In this document: positions 20,284-28,396 of the stretch, piece by piece
Layout: each line of letters starts with the position of its first letter
Numbering within the stretch: the first letter of the stretch is position 1
Source of the DNA: Pelagibius sp050330205
GTDB lineage: Bacteria; Pseudomonadota; Alphaproteobacteria; Kiloniellales; Kiloniellaceae
DNA length: 64,000 nt
NCBI GenBank assembly: GCA_050330205.1
Contig: JBHJOA010000021.1
Coordinates: 62,001 to 126,000 of the forward strand
Direction: 5' to 3'
Made by a program: the position numbers and the translations under genes
The notes under the pieces: generated by a model
What the model was told of the DNA's origin: nothing
The model's input: the letters and a program-made list of their open reading frames with translations, nothing else
The model's database searches: none

Positions 20284-20538
20284 ATGACCATTACGACCCT
20301 GTCGAGCCGAGAGCTGAATCAAGACGTTAGCCGGGCCAAGAAAGCGGCCAAGCGCGGTCCCGTGTTCATTACAGATCGCGGCAGGCCGGCGCACGTGCTG
20401 TTGAGTTATGAGGAATACCAACGTCTCACCGGCAAACACCGGAGTGTCGTCGAAGCACTGTCGATGCCAGGACTCTCGGACATCGAAGTTGAGTTTCCGC
20501 GCAAACTCGAGTTGCCGCGCCCGGCGGACTTCGATTGA
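20284..20538 (+). CDS. type II antitoxin, Phd/YefM family
   Basis: 84 residues. The N-terminal half (MTITTLSSRELNQDVSRAKK ... GPVFITDRGRPAHVLLSYEEY) is the Phd/YefM DNA-binding fold, and the acidic C-terminal part (LSDIEVEFPRKLELPRP) would wrap the toxin. It neutralises the PIN toxin encoded immediately downstream; stop and start share a base (TGATG). GC is lower than in flanking core genes. An operator palindrome lies at 20234. Confidence 0.9.
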   Translation: MTITTLSSRELNQDVSRAKKAAKRGPVFITDRGRPAHVLLSYEEYQRLTGKHRSVVEALSMPGLSDIEVEFPRKLELPRPADFD

Positions 20539-20966
20539 TGTTCCTGCTCGATACCAACGTCATCTCTGAGTTGCGCAAGGCGGGCGATGGAAAGGCGGAC
20601 GCCAATGTCACCGCGTGGCTGTCCCGCCGGGACGCTGGGCAGATCTACGTTTCCGTCATCGCCCTCATGGAGCTGGAACTGGGCATCCTCCTGATCGAGC
20701 GGCGCGATTCCGTTCAAGGCGCAAGACTGCGCGGTTGGATGAACAACCACGTTCTGCCGGAATTTTCCGAGCGGGCACTGCCGGTCGATACGGCTGTAGC
20801 ACTGCGTTGTGCTCGGCTGCACCTACCGGACCCGCGTCCGGACCGCGATGCATATGTCGCGGCGACTGCGCTCATTCACGGCATGACGGTCGTTACCCGC
20901 AACGAGTCGGACTTCGAATCATGCGGCGTCGATGTGCTCAATCCCTGGATTGCCCAAGCACGCTAA
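20538..20966 (+). CDS. vapC: type II toxin, PIN-domain ribonuclease (VapC family)
   Basis: 142 residues, a complete PIN domain. The acidic metal ligands are in order: Asp5 in FLLDTNVISEL, Glu45 or Glu47 in IALMELELGI, Asp104 in DRDAYVAATALIHG, and Asp125 in TRNESDF. It is expected to be an Mg-dependent RNase held inactive by the upstream antitoxin. ATG at 20538 overlaps the antitoxin stop. The target RNA is unknown; VapC relatives often cut tRNA or rRNA. Confidence 0.92.
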   Translation: MFLLDTNVISELRKAGDGKADANVTAWLSRRDAGQIYVSVIALMELELGILLIERRDSVQGARLRGWMNNHVLPEFSERALPVDTAVALRCARLHLPDPRPDRDAYVAATALIHGMTVVTRNESDFESCGVDVLNPWIAQAR

Positions 20967-21089
20967 GCGTCCATTTCGCCGGCGCGAGGAAGGAATGCGG
21001 ACTTATCGCCTGCCAACCCGCAGTTCCCGGGCCAGGACAGCCGATGGCAGGAGCCGTTCAGCCGCCAATCCGGGATTGAAGGCGGGCAC

Positions 21090-21121
21090 TTGCATAAATG
21101 CATGCATTACGATATAATGCA
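21090..21121 (+). promoter_or_regulatory. fitAB promoter with overlapping operator palindrome
   Basis: TTGCAT (21090-21095), a 17-base spacer and TATAAT (21113-21118) form a good sigma-70-type promoter. A perfect inverted repeat TGCATTA-N5-TAATGCA (21103-21121) covers the spacer and the -10. Binding of the FitA antitoxin there would block transcription. The antitoxin start is 28 bases downstream. Confidence 0.7.
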
Positions 21122-21148
21122 GTCATTGAAGGCATATCAAGGCTTTGA

Positions 21149-21406
21149 ATGATGGCAATGCTGACAGTGCGCAATCTGCCCAAGGAGGTGCACCGCGCCC
21201 TTCGCGTGCGGGCCGCCCTGCATGGCCGCAGCACCGAGGCCGAGGTGCGCGCCATCCTGGAAGAAGCGGTCAAGCCGGAAGGGCGTGTGAAGCTGGGTTC
21301 CCTGCTGTCCGAGATCGGCCGCCGGGCGAGGTTGACCGATGATGAGTCTGCGGTTTTCGAAGGGCCGCGCGGCAAGACCCCGGCAGAGCCGGTGAGCTTT
21401 GAATGA
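21149..21406 (+). CDS. type II antitoxin, FitA/VapB-like ribbon-helix-helix protein
   Basis: 85 residues. The N-terminal ribbon-helix-helix MLTVRNLPKEVHRALRVRAA with HGRSTEAEVRAILEEAV is typical of FitA/Arc-type antitoxins, and the C terminus is the toxin-binding tail. Three in-frame ATGs (21149, 21152, 21158) are possible starts; the first has AAGG at a suitable distance. The ATGA overlap with the toxin gene shows coupling. Self-repression through the 21103 palindrome is likely. Confidence 0.9.
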   Translation: MMAMLTVRNLPKEVHRALRVRAALHGRSTEAEVRAILEEAVKPEGRVKLGSLLSEIGRRARLTDDESAVFEGPRGKTPAEPVSFE

Positions 21407-21840
21407 TCCTGGTCGATACCAATGTGATTTCGGAGCCGCTGCGCAGGTCGCCGGAGACCCGCGTTGTCGAGTGGATCGACGCTCAGCCGATCGAGACGCT
21501 GTGCCTGTCGGCTATTACAGTTGCCGAGTTGCGGTTCGGCGTGGCGTCGTTGCCTGCCGGAAAGCGCCGCGACGGGCTGCACGAAAGCCTGGAGCGGCAG
21601 GTCTTGCCGCTCTTCGCCGGCCGCGTGCTGCCGTTCGACCTCGCCGCCTCGCGGTCCTATGCGGACCTGATGGCCAAAGCGCGAGCGGCTGGCCTGGCTA
21701 TCGGCAATGCCGACGGCTACATCGCCGCAACGGCGGCGGCCAATGGGATGGTGGTGGCAACGAGAGACACCGCGCCCTTCGAGGCGGCCGGCGTCTCCAC
21801 CATCGATCCCTGGGAAGCCCCACGCGCGGAGCGCCCGTGA
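21403..21840 (+). CDS. fitB: type II toxin, PIN-domain ribonuclease (FitB/VapC family)
   Basis: 145 residues with PIN ligands Asp5 (ILVDTNVISEP), Glu42 (AELRFGVASLP), Asp104 (NADGYIAATAAANG) and Asp122 (ATRDTAPFEAAG). It ends STIDPWE, the common FitB C terminus. It is an RNase toxin paired with the overlapping FitA-like gene. It is related to, but clearly distinct from, the PIN toxin 440 bases upstream, so the two modules are not a recent duplication. Confidence 0.92.
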   Translation: MILVDTNVISEPLRRSPETRVVEWIDAQPIETLCLSAITVAELRFGVASLPAGKRRDGLHESLERQVLPLFAGRVLPFDLAASRSYADLMAKARAAGLAIGNADGYIAATAAANGMVVATRDTAPFEAAGVSTIDPWEAPRAERP

Positions 21841-22070
21841 TGCCGGGACCTGAAGCATCGGACGTCTTAATCGGCAGCCGGGTAGTGGATCGGTTTGAAG
21901 ATGGCCAGGGTTGAAAGGCTATGGAAGCTGCGGGTTCCAGGACCCATTCTTTCTCTGACCTATCACTGACAAGAGGCGGGGCGACGATCGAAGCCGTTGT
22001 CTGGTGCTTCCGGCTTGGGGCTGGCATGGGCGTCATGCGGTGGCCGCGGCGGCCATCTTCTGAAGGGTTA

Positions 22071-22180
22071 TATTCGTCTCATTTCCAGCAGGATTCGCTG
22101 GCCCCGTCTACGTGAGCCGTATTCGTCTCATTTCTTGCATTCTGGGTTCGATCACGCTATATGAGACGAAAATATCTCAT
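22071..22180 (+). promoter_or_regulatory. hipBA promoter and operator region
   Basis: TATTCGTCTCATTT occurs twice in direct orientation (22071-22084 and 22120-22133). A third, inverted site forms ATGAGA-N8-TCTCAT at 22161-22180. TTGCAT (22135-22140), a 17-base spacer and TATATG (22158-22163) make a promoter whose -10 overlaps the palindrome. E. coli HipB binds 5-bp arms with the same 8-base spacing, so these are likely HipB operators. The rest of the 21841-22197 gap shows nothing recognisable. Confidence 0.7.
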
Positions 22181-22197
22181 ATTCCGGATGCGACCCC

Positions 22198-22422
22198 ATG
22201 AGCCGTTCTGTTTCCATTACCTCGGCCGACGCGTTTGGCGCCGAAATCCGCCGCCACCGCAAGGCGGCCGACCTCACCCAGGCGCAGCTTGCTACCGCGA
22301 TGGGGACGACGCGGCGTCTGCTTTCAGCCCTCGAAAACGGTGAGCGCGGGGTCTCAGTAGAAATGGCGCTGACCGCAGCTGCCGAACTCGGGCTGGAACT
22401 GCGCCTGGAGCCGAGGTCATGA
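22198..22422 (+). CDS. hipB: HipB-like antitoxin, XRE-family DNA-binding protein
   Basis: 74 residues, one Cro/C1-type helix-turn-helix: FGAEIRRHRKAADLTQAQLA then TAMGTTRRLLSALENGERG, and an EMALTAAAELGLELRLEPRS tail as in HipB. It should bind the operators at 22071-22180 and inhibit HipA. Its stop overlaps the hipA start (ATGA). Confidence 0.92.
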   Translation: MSRSVSITSADAFGAEIRRHRKAADLTQAQLATAMGTTRRLLSALENGERGVSVEMALTAAAELGLELRLEPRS

Positions 22423-23747
22423 CCCACGAGGTCGATATCTTCCTCGAAGGCGTCGATACACCCCTTGGTCGCCTCTCAGGCGACGAGCAGGGCGCCCTGA
22501 CGTTCCGCTATCAGCCTGGTGCCGAGCGGCCGCTTTCACTCGCCCTTCCGATCGAGAGGGAAGCTTTCGAGGATGCCGAGACGCGCGCCTTCTTCGACAA
22601 CCTGCTGCAGGAGAACCTCTCGCTGGAAGCGGTTATGGCCAGGTACAACATCGATCGTTCCGACATCGCTGGTCTTCTCTACCATCTCGGCCGGGACTGT
22701 CCCGGCGCGATTTCCTGCGTGCCCGCGGGCGAGGGACCGGGCAAGCGGCCCGGCCGGCTCGATGAGGACTACGACAGGCTGGACGAAGACGATCTCGCTC
22801 GGATCATGCGCTCGCTTCGTGACGACAGGCGGCTGCCAGCCGATGCCAGGGACCCCTCTCCGCTGGCTGGCGTCCAGGGCAAGATCGCCCTCACGCGGAT
22901 GTCTGACGGCAGCTTCGCGAGCCCGCGCCACGGCACCGGCGTGCCCACCACGCACATCCTGAAAGTACCAAAACGCGGGCAGGAATCCCTCGTCGATCAC
23001 GAACACCGGTTGATGATGCTCGCGGGGAAGGTCTATGCGGATAGGGTTGCACATGTGGAACCGCTCGAACTCGACGATGTACGCGGGCTTCTTGTCACCC
23101 GGTTCGACCGTGACGTGGCGAATGGCATCGTGCGGCGGATTCACCAGGAAGATTTCTGCCAGGCGCTGGGTCTGCCGAAGAGCCTGAAGTATGAGCGTGA
23201 AGGGCGGGGCGATCGCGCTTTCAATGCCGCGGTCGTCGGCAAGCTGCTCTCGCGCACGCGCCTGCCGGCAAAGGCTCGTCAGTTCTTCCTGCAGATGACG
23301 ATGATAAACCTGGTGGTTGGCAATACGGATAACCACGCCAAGAACCATGCTCTGCTTTACCGGGGGAATGCGCCGGAGCTTGCACCGTTATATGACGTCG
23401 TCCCGGTGCTTCTTGACCTCAGCGTCCATCACGGGTTTTCCCTGCATCTGGGCCGGGCCGAGGGCATGGACGCGCTTTCGCGGGACGCGTTCTTCGAATT
23501 TGTGCGTGCTATCGGCATCAGGGCCCGCGGAAAATCCGGTGAGGAAGAGGTTCTTCGCGGCGTGAGGGAAACCCTGGTCGCGATCGCCGGCCACATCGAA
23601 GATCTCCAGGGCGGTCGCATGAAGATCCTTGGCGATATGATTGCCCATCAGGTCGACCATCTCGCTGAGGTTCTCGGCATCCGCATCGAGGTCCCCGATC
23701 GGGATGCTTTCATCCTCAAGGGCGGCGCCTTCAATCTGCCGAGCTGA
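22419..23747 (+). CDS. hipA: HipA-family serine/threonine kinase toxin
   Basis: 442 residues, usual length. An N-terminal HipA-N1 subdomain (1-105; VDTPLGRLSGDEQGALTFRY) is followed by the kinase core. LAGVQGKIALTRM and HILKVPKR form the ATP-binding part. VGNTDNHAKNHALLY (Asp at about 304) is the catalytic loop, and LYDVVP provides the metal site. Characterised HipA kinases phosphorylate glutamyl-tRNA synthetase and cause dormancy; the target here is inferred by analogy. It is coupled to hipB by ATGA overlap. Third toxin-antitoxin pair in 3.5 kb. Confidence 0.93.
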   Translation: MTHEVDIFLEGVDTPLGRLSGDEQGALTFRYQPGAERPLSLALPIEREAFEDAETRAFFDNLLQENLSLEAVMARYNIDRSDIAGLLYHLGRDCPGAISCVPAGEGPGKRPGRLDEDYDRLDEDDLARIMRSLRDDRRLPADARDPSPLAGVQGKIALTRMSDGSFASPRHGTGVPTTHILKVPKRGQESLVDHEHRLMMLAGKVYADRVAHVEPLELDDVRGLLVTRFDRDVANGIVRRIHQEDFCQALGLPKSLKYEREGRGDRAFNAAVVGKLLSRTRLPAKARQFFLQMTMINLVVGNTDNHAKNHALLYRGNAPELAPLYDVVPVLLDLSVHHGFSLHLGRAEGMDALSRDAFFEFVRAIGIRARGKSGEEEVLRGVRETLVAIAGHIEDLQGGRMKILGDMIAHQVDHLAEVLGIRIEVPDRDAFILKGGAFNLPS

Positions 23748-23753
23748 CCAGAC

Positions 23754-23807
23754 GAGGGTGCCTCGGTGGCGTAGATGGAACCGCGGGCGAAGATGGCCCG
23801 CACCCTC
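23754..23807 (+). repeat. nested inverted repeat after hipA
   Basis: GAGGGTGC (23754-23761) pairs with GCACCCTC (23800-23807), and inside it GCGGGC (23783-23788) pairs with GCCCGC (23796-23801); the arms share two bases, so they are alternative rather than simultaneous stems. It lies 7 bases after the hipA stop. There is no T-run, so it could be an intergenic repeat unit rather than a terminator. Confidence 0.4.
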
Positions 23808-23982
23808 CCTCGCAAGTACGGGTTCATCCCATTCAATGATCGCAAACGGCGGCTGTTCTTGCCGGTGGCGACGAACCGGCGGCCGGCCGGCGGATGATCC
23901 GGTCCCTGCCGCCTCCCGCGATGGCGTGATGGCGCAACTTTGCTTGGACTGCAGGCCCGACTTCATGTCGGCCCGGTCGGCG

Positions 23983-24501
23983 CTACAGCGGGCTGGAGAA
24001 GCGGCCGATGTTGCCGAACAGCTGCTGCAGGAAGGTCAGGTCGCGTCCCTCGGTCGGGGTGACGCGGGCCACCGGGCTGACCTCCTGCGCGTCGGCGATG
24101 CCGTAGCTCTGGGTGCCGGCTACCAGCCCTGTGTCGTCGAAGGTGACGATCAGCACGTTGCGGTCCAGCACCTCCGGCTTCAGGAAGGCGATCACCTGGG
24201 TCTTCTGGCCGATGTAGTACCAGCGGCGCTCCTCGAAGGTGGAGACCGTGGAGGGCGAGCCGAGGATGTCGATGACGTCCTGGCGGCTGTGCACGCCCGC
24301 CTTGATCTCGGCGATGTCTTCCGGATCGGGCGTATTGCCGCGCAGCTGCACTTCGTTGCCGCAGGCCGACAGGGCGAGGGCGCCGCAGGCGAGCAGCAGG
24401 CCGACACCCATCCCGCGCAGGCGATGGCCCCCCGGACGACGGCCCCCTGGACGATGGCCTCCTGGACGACGGCCCGTCCGGCGATCGTTCGTCGCGTTCA
24501 C
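23983..24501 (-). CDS. bamE: outer membrane protein assembly factor BamE (SmpA/OmlA lipoprotein)
   Basis: 172 residues from the ATG at 24501. The signal segment MGVGLLLACGALALSAC ends in a lipobox with Cys47. The BamE fold follows: GNTPDPEDIAEIKAGVHSRQ, DVIDILGSPSTVSTFEERRW, and YYIGQKTQ. BamE is a lipoprotein of the BAM complex that inserts beta-barrel proteins. The first 30 residues are an unusual Gly-Arg-Pro repeat encoded by a 15-base tandem repeat. A shorter start at 24411 would leave no positive charges before the signal segment. It is divergent from the gene at 24640. Confidence 0.9.
   Translation of the reverse strand: MNATNDRRTGRRPGGHRPGGRRPGGHRLRGMGVGLLLACGALALSACGNEVQLRGNTPDPEDIAEIKAGVHSRQDVIDILGSPSTVSTFEERRWYYIGQKTQVIAFLKPEVLDRNVLIVTFDDTGLVAGTQSYGIADAQEVSPVARVTPTEGRDLTFLQQLFGNIGRFSSPL
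24420..24485. repeat. 15-base tandem repeat in the 5' end of bamE
   Basis: About four degenerate 15-base units related to CGATGGCCTCCTGGA are read on the minus strand as GGHRP / GGRRP pentapeptides. The repeat lies inside the coding start of bamE and changes only the extension before the signal peptide. Confidence 0.65.
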
Positions 24502-24639
24502 GCTGATCCTCTCGTTTGAGCCCGAATAGCTTGATTAAACCCGGAGGCGGTGTCATTTCAAGGCCCTTGTTCCCGGCAGGCGCCCGCGCGGACGGCGCGC
24601 CGGCCTCCCAAACGGCCCCATAAGGCGACCGCTAGACCG

Positions 24640-25212
24640 ATGATCTGGAAGCGCTTCTTTCCCGCGCAGCCGCGCAACGATCAGGCCCTGCGCCTCTACG
24701 AGGCCGCCGTCGCCCAGGCCCGCAGCGCGGGGCTCTACCGTGACCTCGGCGTGCCGGACAGCCTCGACGGCCGATTCGAGTCCATCGTCCTGCACCTGGT
24801 GCTGCTGCTGCGCCGCCTGAAACGGGATTTCCCCGCGGGACTCGACCTCGCCGAGGCGCTGCAGGAGGTTTTCTTCGCCGACATGGACCGTTCGCTGCGC
24901 GAAATGGGGGCAGGGGACCTCGGCGTCGGCAAGCGGGTGAAGCGCATGGCGGAGGGCTTCTTCGGGCGCCTGCAGAGCTACGAGACGGCGCTCGACGGTG
25001 CCGCCGCCGAGGGCGAAGCGGCCCGCGACGGCCTGGCGGCGGTGCTGCGGCGCAACGTCTTCGGCACGCTGCCGGAAGGCGCCGGCGACAGCGCCGCGCT
25101 GGCCGCCTACGTCCTGGCCCAGGCCGCGGCCCTCGACGCCCAGGACGGCGCTGAACTGCGGCAGGGGCGGGTGGTCTTCGCCGAGGTTGAAACGGCAACT
25201 GTAAGGTATTGA
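24640..25212 (+). CDS. ubiquinol-cytochrome c chaperone family protein (CBP3-like)
   Basis: 190 residues with the family features: YRDLGVPDSLDGRFESIVLH, LVLLLRRLKRD, LQEVFFADMDRSLREMGAGD and VGKRVKRMAEGFFGRLQSYE. Homologues in mitochondria (Cbp3/UQCC1) help assemble cytochrome b of the bc1 complex, and bacterial members are assumed to do the same. It is upstream of and co-directional with the yceD-rpmF-plsX-fabH operon, 108 bases before yceD. Confidence 0.9.
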   Translation: MIWKRFFPAQPRNDQALRLYEAAVAQARSAGLYRDLGVPDSLDGRFESIVLHLVLLLRRLKRDFPAGLDLAEALQEVFFADMDRSLREMGAGDLGVGKRVKRMAEGFFGRLQSYETALDGAAAEGEAARDGLAAVLRRNVFGTLPEGAGDSAALAAYVLAQAAALDAQDGAELRQGRVVFAEVETATVRY

Positions 25213-25320
25213 AAAGGCGATTGGAATCCGGCCCAGAGGGCGGCCCCGCAAGGGGATTGACCCGGCCCCGCCGAGACCCTATGGTGCGCCGCTTTTCGGC
25301 CCCGGTTCCGGAGGATTGTC

Positions 25321-25869
25321 GTGCCAGGACCAGTTGCTGAGGCACCCAGCGAGTTCTCCCGGATCGTCACGCCGGATCGTCTCGGCGGGCCGAAGCTCGT
25401 CGAATCTCTGGAGGCGACGTCGGCCGAGCGGGCCGCCGTGGCCCGGCGCCTCGGTATCCTGGCGGTCGACCGGCTGGTGGCGGAGCTGGCGGTGAAGGCT
25501 TTCGGCGGCGGCCTCTACCGGGTCGAGGGCGGCTGGGAAGCGACGGTCAGCCAGGCCTGCGTGGTCACCCTGGAGCCGGTCGAGGCCGGCCTTTCGGGCC
25601 GCGTCGAGGCGACCTACGAAGCGGCGGACAGCGTCGTGGCAGGGGAAGGCGGCGAGGTGACGGTCGACCCGGAGGCCGCCGATCCGGCGGAGATCCTGCC
25701 GCCCGAGGGCATCGACCTCGGGGAACTGGTGGTGCAGGAACTGGCGGTGGCGCTGGATCCCTATCCGCGGGCGCCGGGGGCCGAAGTGCCGGCCGAGTAC
25801 AGGCCGCCGGAGGCGGAAGAGGAAACGGGTCCTTTCGCGGCGCTGAAAGCGCTGAAGGGCGACAGGTAA
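25321..25869 (+). CDS. yceD: YceD family protein (DUF177)
   Basis: 182 residues. The conserved motif is VSQACVVTLEPVEAGLSG, and the C terminus has the acidic DLGELVVQELAVALDPYPRA region of DUF177. YceD proteins are linked to 23S rRNA and ribosome biogenesis in bacteria and plants and almost always precede rpmF, as here. The start is GTG at 25321 behind GGAGG. Function is inferred from family and position. Confidence 0.9.
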   Translation: MPGPVAEAPSEFSRIVTPDRLGGPKLVESLEATSAERAAVARRLGILAVDRLVAELAVKAFGGGLYRVEGGWEATVSQACVVTLEPVEAGLSGRVEATYEAADSVVAGEGGEVTVDPEAADPAEILPPEGIDLGELVVQELAVALDPYPRAPGAEVPAEYRPPEAEEETGPFAALKALKGDR

Positions 25870-25978
25870 TTTGAGGATTTTCTGCGACCTGGTCGGGCTT
25901 TACTTGCTGCATAGCCTGGGATTGGCTAATTAGGCGCTTGTAAGGGCGGCCGTCGCCTGACGATGAGAGAAAAAGATC

Positions 25979-26161
25979 ATGGCAGTTCCCAAGAGTAAAA
26001 TCTCCAAGTCGCGCCGCAACATGCGCCGCTCCCACGACGCCCTGGCGCCGGCCAGCTATCATGAGTGCTCCAACTGCGGCGAGCTGAAGCGGCCACACCA
26101 CGTCTGCCCGGCCTGCGGTCATTATGACGGCCGGGAAGTCACGGGATCCGAGGGTCTCTAG
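25979..26161 (+). CDS. rpmF: 50S ribosomal protein L32
   Basis: 60 residues, MAVPKSKISKSRRNMRRSHD at the N terminus. It has a four-Cys zinc ribbon, CSNCGELKRPHHVCPACG, with Cys27, Cys30, Cys40 and Cys43, so it is the zinc-binding form. It lies between yceD and plsX, the standard arrangement. Confidence 0.97.
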   Translation: MAVPKSKISKSRRNMRRSHDALAPASYHECSNCGELKRPHHVCPACGHYDGREVTGSEGL

Positions 26162-26217
26162 GTAGTTGCCCGACGGACGGCCGCGCAGGCCGCCCGCCGG
26201 CCTGCCTGAGGGCAACC

Positions 26218-27264
26218 ATGGCCAAAGCGCTCACAATCGCACTGGATGCCATGGGCGGCGATGCCGCCCCGAAGATGGTGGTGCGCGGGGCGAGCATCGC
26301 CCTGGAGCGATTTCCCGAGATCCGCTTCCTGATGTTCGGGCGCGAGAGCGAGGTCGCGCCGCTGCTGAACGCGCGCAAGAAGCTGCGTGACGCCACCACC
26401 CTGCGCCACACCGACGAGGTGGTGAGCAGCGATGCCAAGCCGTCGGTGGCGCTGCGCGGCGGCCGCCAGTCGAGCATGCGTCTGGCGATCGACGCGGTGC
26501 GCGACTCCGAGGCCGATTGCATCGTCTCGGCCGGCAACACCGGCGCCCTCATGGGCATGGCGAAGTTCGTGCTGAAAACCCTCCCGGGTATCAGCCGCCC
26601 GGCCATCGCCTCCTTCTTTCCGACCCTGCGCGGCGAAACCGTGATGCTGGACCTCGGCGCCAACGTGCAATGCGACGCGCGGAACCTCGTCGAGTTCGCC
26701 GTCATGGGCAACGCCTTCGCCCGCTCCGTGCTCGGCGTCATGGAGCCGACCTACGCCCTGCTGAACGTCGGCTCGGAGGAACTCAAGGGCCACGAGTCGC
26801 TGCAGGAGGCCAGCGCCGTGCTGCGCGCCAGCAACCTGCCCGGGAATTTCCTCGGCTTCGTCGAGGGCGACGACATCGCCAAGGGCACGGCCGACGTGAT
26901 CGTCACCGACGGCTTCACCGGCAACGTCGCGCTGAAGACCGCCGAGGGTACCGCCAAGCTGATCAACGAATACCTGCGCAACACCTTCCGCTCCTCGCTG
27001 CTGGCCGGGCTTGGCTACCTGCTGGCGCGGCCGGCCATGAAGAAGTTGCGCGAGCGGGTCGATCCGCGCGGCTACAACGGCGCCATGCTGCTCGGCCTCA
27101 ACGGCATCGCGGTGAAGAGCCACGGCGGCACCGATGCGCTGGGCTTCGCCAATGCCATCGGCGTTGCGGTCGACATGCATCGCCATGGTATCATTGAGAA
27201 GATTCGCTCCGATCTCTCCCTGCTGGAGCGCGATCCCGGAAACGCTCAGGCGGCTGTCGTATAA
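26218..27264 (+). CDS. plsX: phosphate acyltransferase PlsX
   Basis: 348 residues. The N terminus TIALDAMGGDAAPKMVVRGA is diagnostic; further family blocks are DCIVSAGNTGALMGMAKFVL, DLGANVQCDARNLVEFAVMG and VIVTDGFTGNVALKTAEG. It converts acyl-ACP to acyl-phosphate for phospholipid synthesis. fabH starts 2 bases after its stop, so the pair is translationally close and links phospholipid and fatty-acid initiation. Confidence 0.97.
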   Translation: MAKALTIALDAMGGDAAPKMVVRGASIALERFPEIRFLMFGRESEVAPLLNARKKLRDATTLRHTDEVVSSDAKPSVALRGGRQSSMRLAIDAVRDSEADCIVSAGNTGALMGMAKFVLKTLPGISRPAIASFFPTLRGETVMLDLGANVQCDARNLVEFAVMGNAFARSVLGVMEPTYALLNVGSEELKGHESLQEASAVLRASNLPGNFLGFVEGDDIAKGTADVIVTDGFTGNVALKTAEGTAKLINEYLRNTFRSSLLAGLGYLLARPAMKKLRERVDPRGYNGAMLLGLNGIAVKSHGGTDALGFANAIGVAVDMHRHGIIEKIRSDLSLLERDPGNAQAAVV

Positions 27265-27266
27265 AT

Positions 27267-28238
27267 ATGTACCGTTCAATCGTCACGGGCTGTGGTGCCT
27301 ACCTGCCGGCCCAGGTGGTCACCAACGGCGATCTCGCCAAGAAGATCGACACCACCGACGAGTGGATCCGCCAGCGCACGGGGATCTGCCAGCGCCACAT
27401 CGCCGCCGACGGCGAGATGACCTCCGACCTCGGCACCGCCGCGGCCCGCGAGGCGATGGCCCAGGCCGGCGTGTCGCCCTCGCAGGTCGATCTGATCGTC
27501 TGTGCCACCTCGACCCCGGACGAGACCTTCCCGGCGACCGGCACCCGCATCCAGCACCGCCTCGGCATCACCCAGGGCGCCGCCTTCGACGTGCAGGCGG
27601 TGTGCAGCGGCTTCGTCTACGGCCTCGCCGTGGCCGACAACTTCCTGCGCCTCGGCCAGGCCCGCACGGCCCTGGTGATCGGCGCCGAGACCTTCTCGCG
27701 CATTCTCGACTGGGAGGACCGCTCGACCTGCGTGCTGTTCGGCGACGGCGCCGGCGCGGTGGTGCTGCAGGCCACCAACGGCGTCCAGGGCGCCGACGGC
27801 CGCGGCATCCTGTCGACCCACATCTACTCCGACGGCAGGCATCACGACGCGCTCTATGTCGACGGCGGGCCGTCGTCCACCGGCACCGTCGGTCACCTGC
27901 GCATGGAGGGGCGGGAGGTCTACCGCCACGCGGTGGTGCGCATGGCCGAGGCCATCGACGCGGCCCTGGAGGCCAATGGCCTCAACCCCGGCGACATCGA
28001 CTGGCTGGTGCCGCACCAGGCCAACATGCGCATCATCGAGTCCATGGGCCGGCGCCTCAACCTGCCCGGCGACCGGGTGGTGGTGACCGTCGACCGCCAC
28101 GCCAATACCTCGGCCGCCTCGATCCCCCTGGCGCTCAGCGAGGCGGTCTGCGACGGCCGCATCCGCCAGGGCGACCTCATCCTCATGGAGGCCATGGGTG
28201 GTGGTTTCACCTGGGGCTCCGCCCTGGTCCGCTGGTAG
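27267..28238 (+). CDS. fabH: beta-ketoacyl-ACP synthase III
   Basis: 323 residues, full length. The catalytic triad is visible: Cys113 in QAVCSGFVYGL, His250 in LVPHQANMRI, and Asn280 in RHANTSAASIPLAL. The C-terminal GGGFTWGSALVRW closes the family fold. It starts fatty-acid synthesis by condensing acetyl-CoA (or a branched primer) with malonyl-ACP. It follows plsX by 2 bases, and ihfA follows after 158 bases with its own likely promoter. Confidence 0.97.
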   Translation: MYRSIVTGCGAYLPAQVVTNGDLAKKIDTTDEWIRQRTGICQRHIAADGEMTSDLGTAAAREAMAQAGVSPSQVDLIVCATSTPDETFPATGTRIQHRLGITQGAAFDVQAVCSGFVYGLAVADNFLRLGQARTALVIGAETFSRILDWEDRSTCVLFGDGAGAVVLQATNGVQGADGRGILSTHIYSDGRHHDALYVDGGPSSTGTVGHLRMEGREVYRHAVVRMAEAIDAALEANGLNPGDIDWLVPHQANMRIIESMGRRLNLPGDRVVVTVDRHANTSAASIPLALSEAVCDGRIRQGDLILMEAMGGGFTWGSALVRW

Positions 28239-28396
28239 CTCCCCCGGGTTTCTCCGAGTCGCTTCGGCACGCTACCGGGCGAGCTTCGGAATCTGCGTCA
28301 AAAATTGGTCGCATCCCTCGGTATTCGCTGCATAATTGACCGCATATCGGCGCTGCGCTAAGCTCCGCTGTTGGTCGAAAGCAAGAGGAGGGGGGT

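Noticed and set aside
20284..23747. The toxin cluster as a phage-defence island
   Set aside because: The modules are classic type II toxin-antitoxin pairs. No restriction, CBASS, retron or other effector genes accompany them, so defence is only a possibility.
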